A stretch of 32,669 nt of DNA from Oscillospiraceae bacterium (GTDB lineage Bacteria > Bacillota > Clostridia > Oscillospirales > Ruminococcaceae): positions 1 through 32,669 of the forward strand of contig JAQXHC010000001.1 in the NCBI GenBank assembly GCA_029007035.1, written 5' to 3'. The notes under the pieces are model-generated. The model saw only the letters and a program-made list of their open reading frames with translations, searched no databases and had not been told where the DNA came from. Within the stretch, counting starts at the first letter, position 1; each line of letters begins with the position of its first letter. Made by a program: the position numbers and the translations under genes. Shown here piece by piece: positions 6,535-15,199 of this stretch.

Positions 6535-7257
6535 ATGCTTAATATAAAGAGAATAATATGTGTAGTTCTTGGAGGCTTCATGACCGCCGCAGCCTGCGGT
6601 GCATCACTTTATTTTTCAAAGGCGGTCGTGAATAGGGAGACTTATCCTGTTATGGGAGTCGATGTATCACGTTATCAGGGCGAAATAAGCTGGCAGCAGC
6701 TTGAAAGTCAGGGCGTTTCCTTTGCCTTTATCAAAGCGACTGAGGGGAGCGGTCATGTTGACGCTTATGCCCGGCAGAATCTTGAAAATGCCGATTGTTC
6801 GGACATTCCGGTATCAGCCTATCACTTTTTCAGTTTCGACAGTCCGGGCGAGTCTCAGGCGAAGAATTATATCTCGGCGGTAAGCAGGGAAAGCATCGAT
6901 CTGCCGCCTGTTGTTGACATTGAATATTACGGAGACAAACGGAAAAACAAACCCTCTCAGGCGGAATGCTCAGCGATATTGAAGCCGCTTCTCGACCGCC
7001 TTGAGGAATTCTATGGTGTAAAGCCGATAATATATACGACTCTTGAGGCTTATATCCGCTATATCAAAGATGATTTCGGGGATTATCCGCTCTGGATACG
7101 GAGCGTGAGCTTTGAGCCGGAGTTTATTGACTGGGATTTCTGGCAGTACAGCTGCACAGGTGAGCTTTATGGCTTCATCGGCGAGGAAAAGTATATCGAT
7201 CTGAATGTCTTTAACGGGACTATGGATGAATTCGCCGCACGGTTCGGAATCAGATGA
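6535..7257 (+). CDS. GH25 family lysozyme (muramidase), membrane-anchored
   Basis: The 240-residue product cleaves the beta-1,4 bond between MurNAc and GlcNAc in peptidoglycan. An N-terminal hydrophobic segment (about 5-28) ends in AAACGAS, which could be a membrane anchor or a weak lipobox. The GH25 barrel follows: GVDVSRYQGEISW (Asp43), FAFIKATEGSG, SAYHFFSF, the catalytic pair in VVDIEYYG (Asp128, Glu130), and DFWQYSCTGELYG. Length fits a single catalytic domain without repeats. The ATG directly abuts the GH74 TAA and has only a distant GGAG, so translation may be coupled. A role in local wall remodelling for surface enzymes is an inference. Confidence 0.88.
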   Translation: MLNIKRIICVVLGGFMTAAACGASLYFSKAVVNRETYPVMGVDVSRYQGEISWQQLESQGVSFAFIKATEGSGHVDAYARQNLENADCSDIPVSAYHFFSFDSPGESQAKNYISAVSRESIDLPPVVDIEYYGDKRKNKPSQAECSAILKPLLDRLEEFYGVKPIIYTTLEAYIRYIKDDFGDYPLWIRSVSFEPEFIDWDFWQYSCTGELYGFIGEEKYIDLNVFNGTMDEFAARFGIR

Positions 7258-7333
7258 GTCAATACATTAGCGCGCTCAGACAGCACCGGATAATGACCGT
7301 ATTATGTTCCGGCTGAAATTGTATTCACGGCAC

Positions 7334-7362
7334 TTGACAAACCCGTATGACTGTGATACAAT
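7334..7362 (+). promoter_or_regulatory. Strong sigma-A promoter upstream of manA
   Basis: TTGACA (7334-7339) and TACAAT (7357-7362) have a 17-bp spacer. Transcription would start about 7369, more than 200 bp before manA, and first passes through two hairpins, the second with eight T. Confidence 0.7.
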
Positions 7363-7368
7363 ATAACC

Positions 7369-7473
7369 ATAAAAGGGCACTGCACGCTGTAAGCTTCACG
7401 GCGTGCAGTCTCCAAAAGTGTTAAGTGTAATAAATGCACCGCCGATTTTGGTCGATTGGGCGGTGTTTTTTTT
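7369..7473 (+). ncRNA. Candidate small RNA or attenuator leader before manA
   Basis: The predicted 105-nt transcript starts at the 7334-7362 promoter. It has a 9-bp hairpin (ACTGCACGC 7379-7387 with GCGTGCAGT 7401-7409) and then a terminator (CACCGCC 7437-7443, GGCGGTG 7459-7465, eight T). It matches no riboswitch class I know. A short frame from the ATG at 7434 (MHRRFWSIGRCFF) runs through the terminator but has no SD. It may be a stand-alone small RNA, or a leader that limits transcription into manA. Confidence 0.5.
7437..7473 (+). terminator. Intrinsic terminator or attenuator
   Basis: A 7-bp GC stem (CACCGCC with GGCGGTG), possibly extended by an inner CGA/TCG pairing, is followed directly by eight T. 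It lies between a strong promoter and the manA start. Confidence 0.75.
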
Positions 7474-7575
7474 AAGACGATTGCCCGAAAATATTATCAG
7501 AAGCGATTTCGTTTCTTCTCCGCCGATGCGGAGAACAGGCTGATATTCAGTCGCGGACTGAGAAAGGAATTAATA

Positions 7576-8562
7576 ATGTATCCTCTTAAACTTAAACCAC
7601 CGATAAAGGACTATATATGGGGCGGTACGAAGCTGCGTGATGAATTCGGCAAGAAGAGCAGCCTTGACCGCCTTGCCGAAAGCTGGGAGCTTTCTTGTCA
7701 CAGGGACGGAGTGAGTGTCATTGAAAACGGCGGATATTCGGGAAAAACACTTGTGGAATTCATCGAATCCAATCCTGATGCACTCGGTACAAACTGTAAA
7801 CGATTTGAATATTTTCCGGTACTTATAAAGCTGATTGATGCGCGTGATAACCTTTCCGTTCAGGTTCATCCCGATAATGACTACGCTTTGAAAGCTGAGG
7901 GAGAATACGGAAAAACCGAAATGTGGTATATCGTTGACTGCGAGGAGGGTGCAGAGCTTATCTACGGCTTCAGGGACGAAATCAGCCGGGAGGATTTCCG
8001 TAATGCTATCGAGGAAAACACACTGCTCGACAAGGTGAATTCCGTTCCCGTTAAAAAGGGAGATGTGTTCTTTATCAGCTCGGGTACGCTTCACGCAATC
8101 GGAAAGGGAATCCTGATTGCCGAAATACAGCAGAATTCCAATACAACCTACCGCGTCTATGACTATGGCAGAATCGGCGCGGACGGAAAGCCGAGAGAGC
8201 TTCACATTGAAAAGGCGCTTGATGTTACAAAGCTGAAAAAAGCTCCCGGACAGACTGTTTATCCGTCTGTCAGTCTCGGCGGTGAATGTGCGGGCACAAC
8301 TGTAAGGCTGCTCGGAGACTGCGAATATTTTACGGTTTCAAAGGCTGATCTCGACAGCTCGGTTTTTAAGTTTTGTGTCGGCGAGGAATCGTTCAGGCAT
8401 TTGCTTGTAATCGACGGAAACGCAGAAATGACGTGGAACGGGGAAACATATCCTCTTGAAAAAGGTGCAAGCTGGTTTATTCCGGCATCATGCGGAGATT
8501 TTGCAATCAAAGGAAAATGCAGTATTATAAATACTGAAATAAATATTTTAACGGAGGAATAA
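7576..8562 (+). CDS. manA: Mannose-6-phosphate isomerase, class I
   Basis: The 328-residue, zinc-dependent enzyme interconverts mannose 6-phosphate and fructose 6-phosphate in the cytoplasm. Marks are IKDYIWGGTKLRDEFGK, the metal ligands in SVQVHPDNDYA and KTEMWYIV, and HAIGKGILIAEIQQNSNTTY followed by YRVYDYGR. This is the short form typical of Firmicutes. I use the ATG at 7576 (MYPLKLKPP), preceded by AAAGGA; the frame can be extended upstream to a TTG at 7456, but that part overlaps the terminator and has no SD. The ROK kinase gene follows after 3 bp, so the two are one operon channelling hexoses into glycolysis. Confidence 0.92.
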   Translation: MYPLKLKPPIKDYIWGGTKLRDEFGKKSSLDRLAESWELSCHRDGVSVIENGGYSGKTLVEFIESNPDALGTNCKRFEYFPVLIKLIDARDNLSVQVHPDNDYALKAEGEYGKTEMWYIVDCEEGAELIYGFRDEISREDFRNAIEENTLLDKVNSVPVKKGDVFFISSGTLHAIGKGILIAEIQQNSNTTYRVYDYGRIGADGKPRELHIEKALDVTKLKKAPGQTVYPSVSLGGECAGTTVRLLGDCEYFTVSKADLDSSVFKFCVGEESFRHLLVIDGNAEMTWNGETYPLEKGASWFIPASCGDFAIKGKCSIINTEINILTEE

Positions 8563-8565
8563 CTT

Positions 8566-9546
8566 ATGAAATACTACGTAGGAATTGATCTGGGCGGTAC
8601 TAATATTGTTGCAGGAGTCGTTGACGAAGAATATAACATCGTCGCAAAAGCGAGCACAAAGACCAATTGTCCCCGTCCTGAAAAGGAAATAGCCGCTGAT
8701 ATGGCAAAAATGGCTATACAGGCGGTAAAAAATGCAAAACTCAGCATAAGTGACATTCAGTGGGTAGGTGTGGGAACTCCCGGCATTGCCAACAGTGAGA
8801 CGGGAATTATTGAGTATTCAAATAATCTCGGATTCAAAAATACACCTATGGTGGAATATATCCGCGAATATATCGACAAGCCCGTTTTCATTGAGAACGA
8901 TGCAAATGCTGCAGCTTATGGCGAATATGTGGCAGGCTCGGCTAAGGGAGCGAAAAACGCTGTCTGCATAACTCTCGGAACAGGCGTGGGCGGCGGAATA
9001 ATCATTGACGGAAAGATTTACTCAGGCTCAAATTTTGCCGGAGCTGAAATCGGACATACTGTTATAGAGGTTGACGGAGCACAGTGCTCCTGCGGACGAA
9101 AGGGCTGCTTCGAGGCATATTCTTCGGCGACCGGACTTATCCGTATGACAAAAGAATCAATTGCTGAAAATCCTGACAGCATAATGGCTAAAATGGCTGA
9201 GGAAAAAGGAAAGGTTACAGCGAGAACTTCGTTTGACGCCATGAGAGCCGGTGACAAGGATGCAAAAGCTGTTGTTGACAAGTATATAAAATACCTCGCG
9301 GCAGGAATTACAAATACTATCAATATTTTCCAGCCTGATATCCTGTGCATCGGCGGAGGAGTCTGCAACGAGGGCGACCCGCTGCTCCTGCCTGTTAAGG
9401 AGCTTGTGAAGAAAGAGGTTTACACAAGAAATTCCGAAAAGAATACAGAGATTGTAATTGCAAGTCTCGGAAATGATGCAGGAATCATCGGTGCGGCATT
9501 CCTCGGAAGAGCGGCAAAAGGCGGCACAAGTGCTGCTGTTCTCTGA
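8566..9546 (+). CDS. glcK: ROK family glucokinase
   Basis: The 326-residue ATP-dependent sugar kinase phosphorylates glucose to glucose 6-phosphate. Visible are the N-terminal phosphate loop DLGGTN (residues 8-13), the sugar-binding PVFIENDANAAAYGEY, the GTGVGGGIIIDG ATP motif, EIGHT, and the ROK zinc cluster CSCGRKGCFEAY. SD GGAGG lies before the ATG and the gene is 3 bp from manA. Glucokinase is the most likely substrate class for a ROK protein of this length; specificity for a related sugar such as N-acetylmannosamine cannot be excluded. A good terminator follows. Confidence 0.88.
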   Translation: MKYYVGIDLGGTNIVAGVVDEEYNIVAKASTKTNCPRPEKEIAADMAKMAIQAVKNAKLSISDIQWVGVGTPGIANSETGIIEYSNNLGFKNTPMVEYIREYIDKPVFIENDANAAAYGEYVAGSAKGAKNAVCITLGTGVGGGIIIDGKIYSGSNFAGAEIGHTVIEVDGAQCSCGRKGCFEAYSSATGLIRMTKESIAENPDSIMAKMAEEKGKVTARTSFDAMRAGDKDAKAVVDKYIKYLAAGITNTINIFQPDILCIGGGVCNEGDPLLLPVKELVKKEVYTRNSEKNTEIVIASLGNDAGIIGAAFLGRAAKGGTSAAVL

Positions 9547-9576
9547 GATAGCGGCAAAAGTATATGATTGAACAAT

Positions 9577-9612
9577 ATAACCGTCCTATAAAGCATTGGG
9601 ACGGTTATTTCT
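9577..9612 (+). terminator. Terminator of manA-glcK
   Basis: ATAACCGTCC (9577-9586) pairs with GGACGGTTAT (9599-9608) over 10 bp, then TTCTTTT follows. It ends the hexose operon. Confidence 0.8.
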
Positions 9613-9756
9613 TTTAGGTTATACAGCGATTTCTTCAGCGTTATATATAAATCAGAAATCGGTTATTTGTGTAATCTTACAAATTTTTCCTTATAATGCA
9701 GCAAATCAAAGATTTTACGACACTTATAGATGAAACCTTTCAAAAGGGGGTGCAGA

Positions 9757-10251
9757 ATGAAAAGCTTTTCAGAGGACGTAAAACTTGCAAGGAACGGTGA
9801 CACCGACGCCTTTGCCCGTCTTTACGCAGAGGTTTACAAGGATTTATACCATATTGCACTGTACAGCCTTGGAAACGTTCACGATGCCTGCGATGCCGTC
9901 AGCGATACCGTACTCGATGCTTTCTGCTCGATCGGCAGACTAAGGGACGAAAAGGCATTCAGAAGCTGGATAATGCGGATTCTTTCGGCAAAAGTCAAAC
10001 GACGTCAGAAAGAAAAATACAACGGTTCGGAGGAGCTTGATGAGTCGCTGAGCGGCGACTTTGATTACGGAGCGTTTGAGCTGAAAGAAGCTCTTGATAA
10101 TCTGGACGGACAGTCGAGGCTGATTCTTTCACTGTCGGTAACCCAGGGCTTTTCCGGCAGGGAGATTGCCGGAATCTGCGGTTTGAGCGAGGGGACTGTC
10201 CGTTCAAAGCTGTCGAGAATCAAAAAGAAACTGCGCATGGAGCTGGATTGA
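9757..10251 (+). CDS. ECF-type (group 4) RNA polymerase sigma factor
   Basis: The 164-residue product has sigma region 2 (ARLYAEVYKDLYHIALYSLG, then DAVSDTVLDAFCSIGRL and FRSWIMRIL) and region 4 (LDGQSRLILSLSVTQGFSG, then REIAGICGLSEGTVRSKLSR). That is the two-domain layout of ECF sigma factors. I start at ATG 9757, where AGGGGGT lies 8 nt upstream, rather than at 9730. The beta-propeller membrane protein gene begins 47 bp after the stop and is probably co-transcribed; in ECF loci the next gene is often the regulator. A TATAAT at 9692-9697 lacks a good -35, so the promoter is uncertain. Target genes cannot be told from sequence. Confidence 0.88.
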   Translation: MKSFSEDVKLARNGDTDAFARLYAEVYKDLYHIALYSLGNVHDACDAVSDTVLDAFCSIGRLRDEKAFRSWIMRILSAKVKRRQKEKYNGSEELDESLSGDFDYGAFELKEALDNLDGQSRLILSLSVTQGFSGREIAGICGLSEGTVRSKLSRIKKKLRMELD

Positions 10252-10298
10252 TTTGTTTTCCGTAATGAAACACAGTCCGATGCGAAAGGAGCGATTTT

Positions 10299-12470
10299 AT
10301 GAAAGAAAACAACAAGGATATTATAAAAAAAATACTGACCTCTTCGGAGGTTCCGGATGAGGTAAGTCCGGAAAGTATGAAACAGATGCTTGAAGAGAAA
10401 GCACACAGAAAAAAGAGAAACAGTATAAGACATACCGTGCTGAAAACGACGGCAGGAGCCGCTGCCTGTGCTGTAATTGCAGGAACATCGGTATATTTTG
10501 CAGGACAAAGAAATAACCATAAATTTGATGCCGGAGAATCGTCTGAAAACTCAGCCGCCGAAGCAACGGTACCCGGAAGTCATAATGTTAAAGAGGAAAA
10601 TCAGACTGTATCAGTCCTCAGAAGCGCTTCGGATTACGGCGACATCTATCGGATTCTGAGGAGAGCCGATTTTATGGATAAGTTTGAAAACAATTTCAGC
10701 TTTTCAGAAATCGAGCTTTATGAAGAAATTGCCGGCGATGCTGTTGAGAATGAAACATCGGCAGACAGCAATGTGAACGGAGAGACGGATCGTAAGACTC
10801 ATCAGTATTCCGACACCTATAATCAGGAGGACAGCGTTCTTGAAGCCGATATTGCCAAAACCGACGGAGAATGCCTGTATCTGGTAAGCAATTCAACCGG
10901 TACGGATTATAAAACCGTTCCGTATCTCACTGCCGCTTCTGTGGACAACGGAAGCTTCACAGGCTCTTCACAGCTGAACATTGCAGATACCCTTGCTCTC
11001 GAAACCGATGAGGACTATGAGTCGTCGGTTGATGTTCATGATATGTATATCTATAATGATATGCTTGTGGTCATAGGAACTTTTTCACAGTATTATACGG
11101 GAGAGCGCGATTTCAGAATCTATAACGACTGCTGTGACTGTCTTTGCGGAGGCTGGTATGACTGTGATACCGCAACGTTTGTAAACATATATACAACCGG
11201 AACAGAGCCGGAGCTTCTCTGGTCATACACCCAGGACGGATACTACAGCGACGTGAGAATCACCGGCGACGGAATTATGTATGTGGTTACGAACTACAAT
11301 TCCGCTTCATACAATAAAATCGACGAAGAGGAAAGCTACACCGAATACATTCCCGAATTCAGCGTAAACGGTGATAACAGCCTTATTCCTGCTGAAAATA
11401 TTATGCTTCCGCCCGTTGGCTTCAAAACTGAAACGAATATAGAATATGCCGTAGTCGGAGGACTTGACCTGAGCGAATACGGCAAGGCTGAAAGCACTGA
11501 TATAAAGGCATTTTCGGGCTATCCGTCAACAATTTACTGCTCGGGGGATAATCTTTATCTTGCCTACGGCTGGGATGAAACACATATCACACGTCTTGCT
11601 CTTGAAAACGGAACTATTACCGCTGCGGCGACAGGGACAGTAGAGGGATATATCAAAGACCAGTTCTCAATGAGCGAGTACGGCGGATATTTCAGAATTG
11701 CTGCAACATCTGAAACATACGAGGAGACAAATGAGATTTTTTATGACGAAGAAGTGGTTTCCTATAGCAGAACAGGCATTGACAATATCGTTTATGTTCT
11801 TGACCTCGATCTGAATGAGGTGGGAAAAGTTGACGGAATCGGTGTGGGAGAGACGATTAAGTCTGTCAATTTCAGCGGAAATATGGCTTACGTTGTGACA
11901 TACGAGCAGACCGACCCTCTTTTCGCAATTGATCTCAGCAATCCGAACGCTCCGGCGGTGCTTGATGAATATAAGCTTCCCGGCTACAGCACATATATGC
12001 AGCAATGGGCGGACGGACAGCTTTTCGGTTTCGGTATTTATGCGGATGAAAACGCTCGTGAGGACGGAGTCAAGGCGATTATGTTCGACAATTCCGAACC
12101 GGCTGACCTCGGCGAAATTGACAGTATTTGCTTCACAAGCAGAGGAGAAGATGCCGATTATATCTGGTCTGAGGCTGCATGGGAAAGAAAAGCCCTGCTT
12201 ATAGCTCCCGAAAAAAATATCATAGCATTTCCGATTATCAAATACGACAATGATTTATTCAGACGGACTTCGGATTTCGTGTTCCTGTCCTTTGAAGACG
12301 GCAGGTTTACGGTAAGAGGAACATTCAGTAAGGAGCTTCTGGATTATGATGACAACAGTCGGTTCGTAAGAGCGCTTTATATCGACGATTATGTTTATGT
12401 ACTTTCGGATAACAGATTTATCTCCGCCGACATTGCGACCCTGACGCAGGTTGATGAGATTGATTTCTGA
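10299..12470 (+). CDS. Membrane-anchored beta-propeller domain protein, possible ECF anti-sigma partner
   Basis: The 723-residue product starts after a clear GAAAGGAG. Residues 1-44 are charged and probably cytoplasmic, about 46-68 form one membrane helix (TAGAAACAVIAGTSVYFAG), and 70-150 form a polar linker. Around 170-195, YSDTYNQEDSVLEADIAKTD is followed by GECLYLV. This matches the opening motif of the C-terminal beta-propeller family of secreted bacterial proteins (Pfam Beta_propel), normally near YSxTNxQVxGVDEADIVKTDG. The rest is the outward-facing propeller with repeated V-Y-V/T strands. Placement right after the ECF sigma gene, and the short cytoplasmic N-terminus, suggest it senses something outside and restrains the sigma factor; that is inference, as no classical anti-sigma fold is evident. 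Confidence 0.8.
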   Translation: MKENNKDIIKKILTSSEVPDEVSPESMKQMLEEKAHRKKRNSIRHTVLKTTAGAAACAVIAGTSVYFAGQRNNHKFDAGESSENSAAEATVPGSHNVKEENQTVSVLRSASDYGDIYRILRRADFMDKFENNFSFSEIELYEEIAGDAVENETSADSNVNGETDRKTHQYSDTYNQEDSVLEADIAKTDGECLYLVSNSTGTDYKTVPYLTAASVDNGSFTGSSQLNIADTLALETDEDYESSVDVHDMYIYNDMLVVIGTFSQYYTGERDFRIYNDCCDCLCGGWYDCDTATFVNIYTTGTEPELLWSYTQDGYYSDVRITGDGIMYVVTNYNSASYNKIDEEESYTEYIPEFSVNGDNSLIPAENIMLPPVGFKTETNIEYAVVGGLDLSEYGKAESTDIKAFSGYPSTIYCSGDNLYLAYGWDETHITRLALENGTITAAATGTVEGYIKDQFSMSEYGGYFRIAATSETYEETNEIFYDEEVVSYSRTGIDNIVYVLDLDLNEVGKVDGIGVGETIKSVNFSGNMAYVVTYEQTDPLFAIDLSNPNAPAVLDEYKLPGYSTYMQQWADGQLFGFGIYADENAREDGVKAIMFDNSEPADLGEIDSICFTSRGEDADYIWSEAAWERKALLIAPEKNIIAFPIIKYDNDLFRRTSDFVFLSFEDGRFTVRGTFSKELLDYDDNSRFVRALYIDDYVYVLSDNRFISADIATLTQVDEIDF

Positions 12471-12497
12471 GCAGACTTTTTGTACCTCAACTCATAT

Positions 12498-12538
12498 AAA
12501 ACGGTCGGCACAGTGTTTTTGCAGTGCCGACCGTTTTT
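12498..12538 (+). terminator. Strong terminator of the sigma/propeller operon
   Basis: AAAACGGTCGGCAC (12498-12511) and GTGCCGACCGTTTT (12524-12537) form a perfect 14-bp stem ending in a T-run. Confidence 0.9.
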
Positions 12539-12570
12539 ATATTCGGGGAAGAATATGTTTTTGTAAAAAT

Positions 12571-12594
12571 AAAGCACGCTGAAAAGCGTGCTTT
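12571..12594 (-). terminator. Terminator of the tRNA-Ser pair
   Basis: AAAGCACGC (12571-12579) and GCGTGCTTT (12586-12594) pair over 9 bp; on the minus strand ATTTTTAC follows. Its first base is shared with the CCA end of the tRNA. Confidence 0.75.
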
Positions 12595-12683
12595 GGCGCG
12601 GATTGAGAGATTTGAACTCTCGCGCCGGTTTCCCGACCTACTCCCTTAGCAGGGGAGCCCCTTCACCACTTGGGTAAATCCGC
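12594..12683 (-). tRNA. tRNA-Ser, anticodon GCT
   Basis: The minus strand reads GCGGATT ... AATCCGC, a 7-bp acceptor stem, followed by G and an encoded CCA. The anticodon stem CTCCC/GGGAG encloses the loop CTGCTAA, giving GCT, which reads AGC and AGT serine codons. A long variable arm and the T-loop GTTCAAATC are present, as expected for serine. It lies 9 nt downstream of the second tRNA-Ser gene. Confidence 0.95.
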
Positions 12684-12692
12684 AAAAATATT

Positions 12693-12781
<89 letters not shown>

Positions 12782-12821
12782 GCATATCTGCAAAGCGGAA
12801 AGCTATCCGCTCAGCTTTTAC

Positions 12822-12850
12822 ATTATACCACAGCGGCGAAAAAAAGTCAA
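12822..12850 (-). promoter_or_regulatory. Promoter of the tRNA-Ser pair
   Basis: On the minus strand TTGACT (12850-12845) and a perfect TATAAT (12827-12822) are 17 bp apart, about 40 bp before the first tRNA. Confidence 0.9.
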
Positions 12851-12976
12851 GAAAAAGATAAATAAGATTGTTACAATAAATTTTCAACATTTTTGTGCTT
12901 AATGACGGAGAATGAGAAAGGATAAGTAAAAAGAAGAAAAAATTTTGAAAAAGTACGTCTTTTTGAAAAAATAGAC

Positions 12977-13005
12977 TTTACAGAAAACGGTTTTTAGTGT
13001 AAAAT
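12977..13005 (+). promoter_or_regulatory. Promoter of pyrH
   Basis: TTTACA (12977-12982) and TAAAAT (13000-13005) are 17 bp apart; the start codon follows 30 bp later behind GAGAGGTG. It diverges from the tRNA promoter; the DNA between is AT-rich and holds no gene. Confidence 0.65.
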
Positions 13006-13035
13006 ATACATAGATAATTTTTTGAGAGGTGTGCT

Positions 13036-13746
13036 ATGGAACCAAAATATAAAAGAATACTCTTAAAGGTAAGCGGAGAGGCTCTTGCAGGTGATAAAAA
13101 AACGGGTCTTAACTATGATGTGATTACCGAAATCTGTAAAAGCATCAAAAAATGCGACGATGCAGGTGTTCAGGTCGCTGTCGTTGTCGGAGGCGGAAAT
13201 TTCTGGAGAGGCCGTTCCAGCGGAGCTATGGACAGAACCCGTGCCGACCATATCGGTATGCTCGCTACAGCTATGAATGCTCTTGCCCTTGCGGACGTTC
13301 TTGAGTCGCTTGGCTGCGTTGTCCGTGTTCAGACTGCAATTACCATGCAGCAGGTCGCAGAGCCGTATATCCGCAACAAGGCTGTCAATCATCTTAATAA
13401 GGGAAGAATTGTTATTTTCGGATGCGGTACGGGAAATCCGTTCTTCTCGACAGATACTGCCGCTTCACTCCGAGCAGTTGAGATCCAGGCGGATATATTC
13501 CTCAAAGCCACGCTTGTTGACGGCGTTTATGACAAAGATCCGCACAAGTTTGAGGACGCCAGAAAATTCTCCACTCTCACGTTCAGCCAGGTCCTCAGCG
13601 ACGAACTTGCTGTTATGGACAGTACTGCTGCCACGCTCTGCCGTGATAACAAGATGAAGATGCTCGTATTCGACCTTTCCCGTCCCGATAATATCTATGA
13701 CGCTGTTATGGGCGCTGATATCGGAACAGTAGTCAGCGAGGAATAA
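13036..13746 (+). CDS. pyrH: UMP kinase (uridylate kinase)
   Basis: This cytoplasmic amino-acid-kinase-fold enzyme phosphorylates UMP to UDP, the first step from UMP to UTP and CTP. The 236 residues are full length. Visible are [11 protein letters not shown] at the N-terminus, [44 protein letters not shown], and [18 protein letters not shown]. In many Firmicutes pyrH sits directly before frr, as it does here with a 143-bp gap. Regulation by GTP and UTP is known in the family; it is not visible in the sequence. Confidence 0.96.
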   Translation: MEPKYKRILLKVSGEALAGDKKTGLNYDVITEICKSIKKCDDAGVQVAVVVGGGNFWRGRSSGAMDRTRADHIGMLATAMNALALADVLESLGCVVRVQTAITMQQVAEPYIRNKAVNHLNKGRIVIFGCGTGNPFFSTDTAASLRAVEIQADIFLKATLVDGVYDKDPHKFEDARKFSTLTFSQVLSDELAVMDSTAATLCRDNKMKMLVFDLSRPDNIYDAVMGADIGTVVSEE

Positions 13747-13794
13747 CCGGAAATTCAGATGAATCTGAATGTACATCAGTACGTCAATCATCAT

Positions 13795-13829
13795 GCGGTA
13801 TAATATGTTCAAAATCAAGGCGATACCGC
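13795..13829. repeat. Inverted repeat between pyrH and frr
   Basis: GCGGTAT (13795-13801) and ATACCGC (13823-13829) are exact inverted copies around a 21-nt loop, and a TATAAT (13799-13804) overlaps the left arm. It could be an internal promoter or a weak processing hairpin; no good -35 is present. Confidence 0.35.
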
Positions 13830-13889
13830 AATTCTCATTTGCAGATAAACCAGAATTAAATAAATATCTTATTGAAAGGACAAAATGTT

Positions 13890-14444
13890 ATGAAAGATAC
13901 AATCAACGCCGCAAAGGAAAAAATGAACAAGAGCCTTAATGCTCTCGGAAATGAATTCGCATCGATCCGTGCAGGACGCGCAAATCCTTCCATACTCGAC
14001 AAGGTAATGGTAGACTATTACGGCTCTCCCACTCCGATTCAGCAGATGGCAGCTGTATCCGTTCCCGAAGCAAGAATGCTGCTGATTCAGCCGTGGGATG
14101 CTTCAACTCTTAAATCGATTGAAAAGGCTATCAATGCTTCCGACATTGGAATCAATCCTACAAACGACGGCAAGGCAATCCGCCTTGTATTCCCTCAGCT
14201 TACCGAGGACAGACGTAAGGAGCTCTGCAAGGGCATCAAAAAATACGGCGAGGAGTGCAAGGTCACAATCCGTTCGATTCGCCGCGATACTATTGAAAAA
14301 TTCAAGACCATGAAGAAGAATTCCGAAATCACCGAGGACGACCAGAAAGACTGCGAGAAGAAGGTTCAGGATTTAACAGACAAATTCTGCGCAGAGGTCG
14401 ATAAGGCTGTGGCTGACAAGGAAAAAGAAATCATGAGCATCTGA
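13890..14444 (+). CDS. frr: Ribosome recycling factor
   Basis: The 184-residue protein splits post-termination ribosomes together with EF-G. The family pattern is complete: an N-terminal three-helix part with AGRANPSILDKVMVDYYGSP, then TPIQQMAAVSVPEARML, LLIQPWD, IGINPTNDGKAIRLVFPQLT, and the C-terminal helix with EDDQKDCEKKVQDLTDKF. I start at ATG 13890, with GAAAGGA upstream; an in-frame TTG six codons earlier overlaps that SD. uppS follows after 11 bp. Confidence 0.96.
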   Translation: MKDTINAAKEKMNKSLNALGNEFASIRAGRANPSILDKVMVDYYGSPTPIQQMAAVSVPEARMLLIQPWDASTLKSIEKAINASDIGINPTNDGKAIRLVFPQLTEDRRKELCKGIKKYGEECKVTIRSIRRDTIEKFKTMKKNSEITEDDQKDCEKKVQDLTDKFCAEVDKAVADKEKEIMSI

Positions 14445-14455
14445 TTGGAGCGAAA

Positions 14456-15199
14456 ATGGCTATATTCGGAAAAAAAGACAAGCTGGAGGACAATAAGCTT
14501 CCGGAAAAGCTTCCTCAGCACGTCGGCTTTATCATGGACGGAAACGGCAGATGGGCAAAAAAGCGCGGACTTTCCCGAAGCTTCGGTCACAGAGAGGGTG
14601 CGAAGAATTTCAAGAAAATTGTCCGCTACTGTAAGGATATCGGGCTGAAAAATATCTCTTTCTATGCCTTTTCCACAGAGAACTGGCAGAGGCCAAAGGA
14701 CGAGGTAGACACGATAATGGAGCTTTTCCGCGAATATATCGTTGATGTCCGCAAGCACCTTTCGGAAAATACGAGAATGATTTTTCTCGGCGATAAAAGT
14801 GTTTTTGACGATGACCTCCGCGAAAAGATGATCAGGCTTGAGGAGGATACCGCTCACTACACCGAGATGAATCTGCTCATGGCTGTAAACTACGGCGGTC
14901 GGGACGAAATTGCCCATGCCGCGCGTATGCTTGCTCAGCAGGTCAGGGAGGGAACTCTTGATCCTGATGATATCACCGAGCAGTCAATCGCCGATAACCT
15001 GTATACAAAGGGAATCCCCGATGTAGACCTTGTTATCAGACCAAGCGGGGAGCTTCGGCTTTCAAATTACCTGATCTGGCAGTGCGCCTATGCGGAGTAT
15101 TATTTCACGGACATTTTATGGCCTGATTTCACTCCTGCCGAGCTTGACAAGGCTCTGATCGACTTCGACGGCAGACACCGCCGGTTCGGAGGTGTGTGA
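14456..15199 (+). CDS. uppS: Isoprenyl (undecaprenyl) diphosphate synthase
   Basis: The cis-prenyltransferase condenses isopentenyl diphosphate onto farnesyl diphosphate to make the C55 lipid carrier for wall synthesis. The 247 residues include HVGFIMDGNGRWAKKRGL with the catalytic Asp, NISFYAFSTENWQRP, NYGGRDEIAHAA, and the C-terminal DLVIRPSGELRLSNYLIWQ motif. The stop codon overlaps the cdsA start (TGATG), a sign of coupled translation. Confidence 0.96.
   Translation: MAIFGKKDKLEDNKLPEKLPQHVGFIMDGNGRWAKKRGLSRSFGHREGAKNFKKIVRYCKDIGLKNISFYAFSTENWQRPKDEVDTIMELFREYIVDVRKHLSENTRMIFLGDKSVFDDDLREKMIRLEEDTAHYTEMNLLMAVNYGGRDEIAHAARMLAQQVREGTLDPDDITEQSIADNLYTKGIPDVDLVIRPSGELRLSNYLIWQCAYAEYYFTDILWPDFTPAELDKALIDFDGRHRRFGGV

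Noticed and set aside
7260..7320. Hairpin after the lysozyme gene as a terminator
   Set aside because: The CCGGA/TCCGG pairing (about 7288-7314) is bulged and has no T-run.
7456..7575. N-terminal extension of manA from a TTG
   Set aside because: It starts inside the terminator stem; the ATG at 7576 has an SD and matches the family start.
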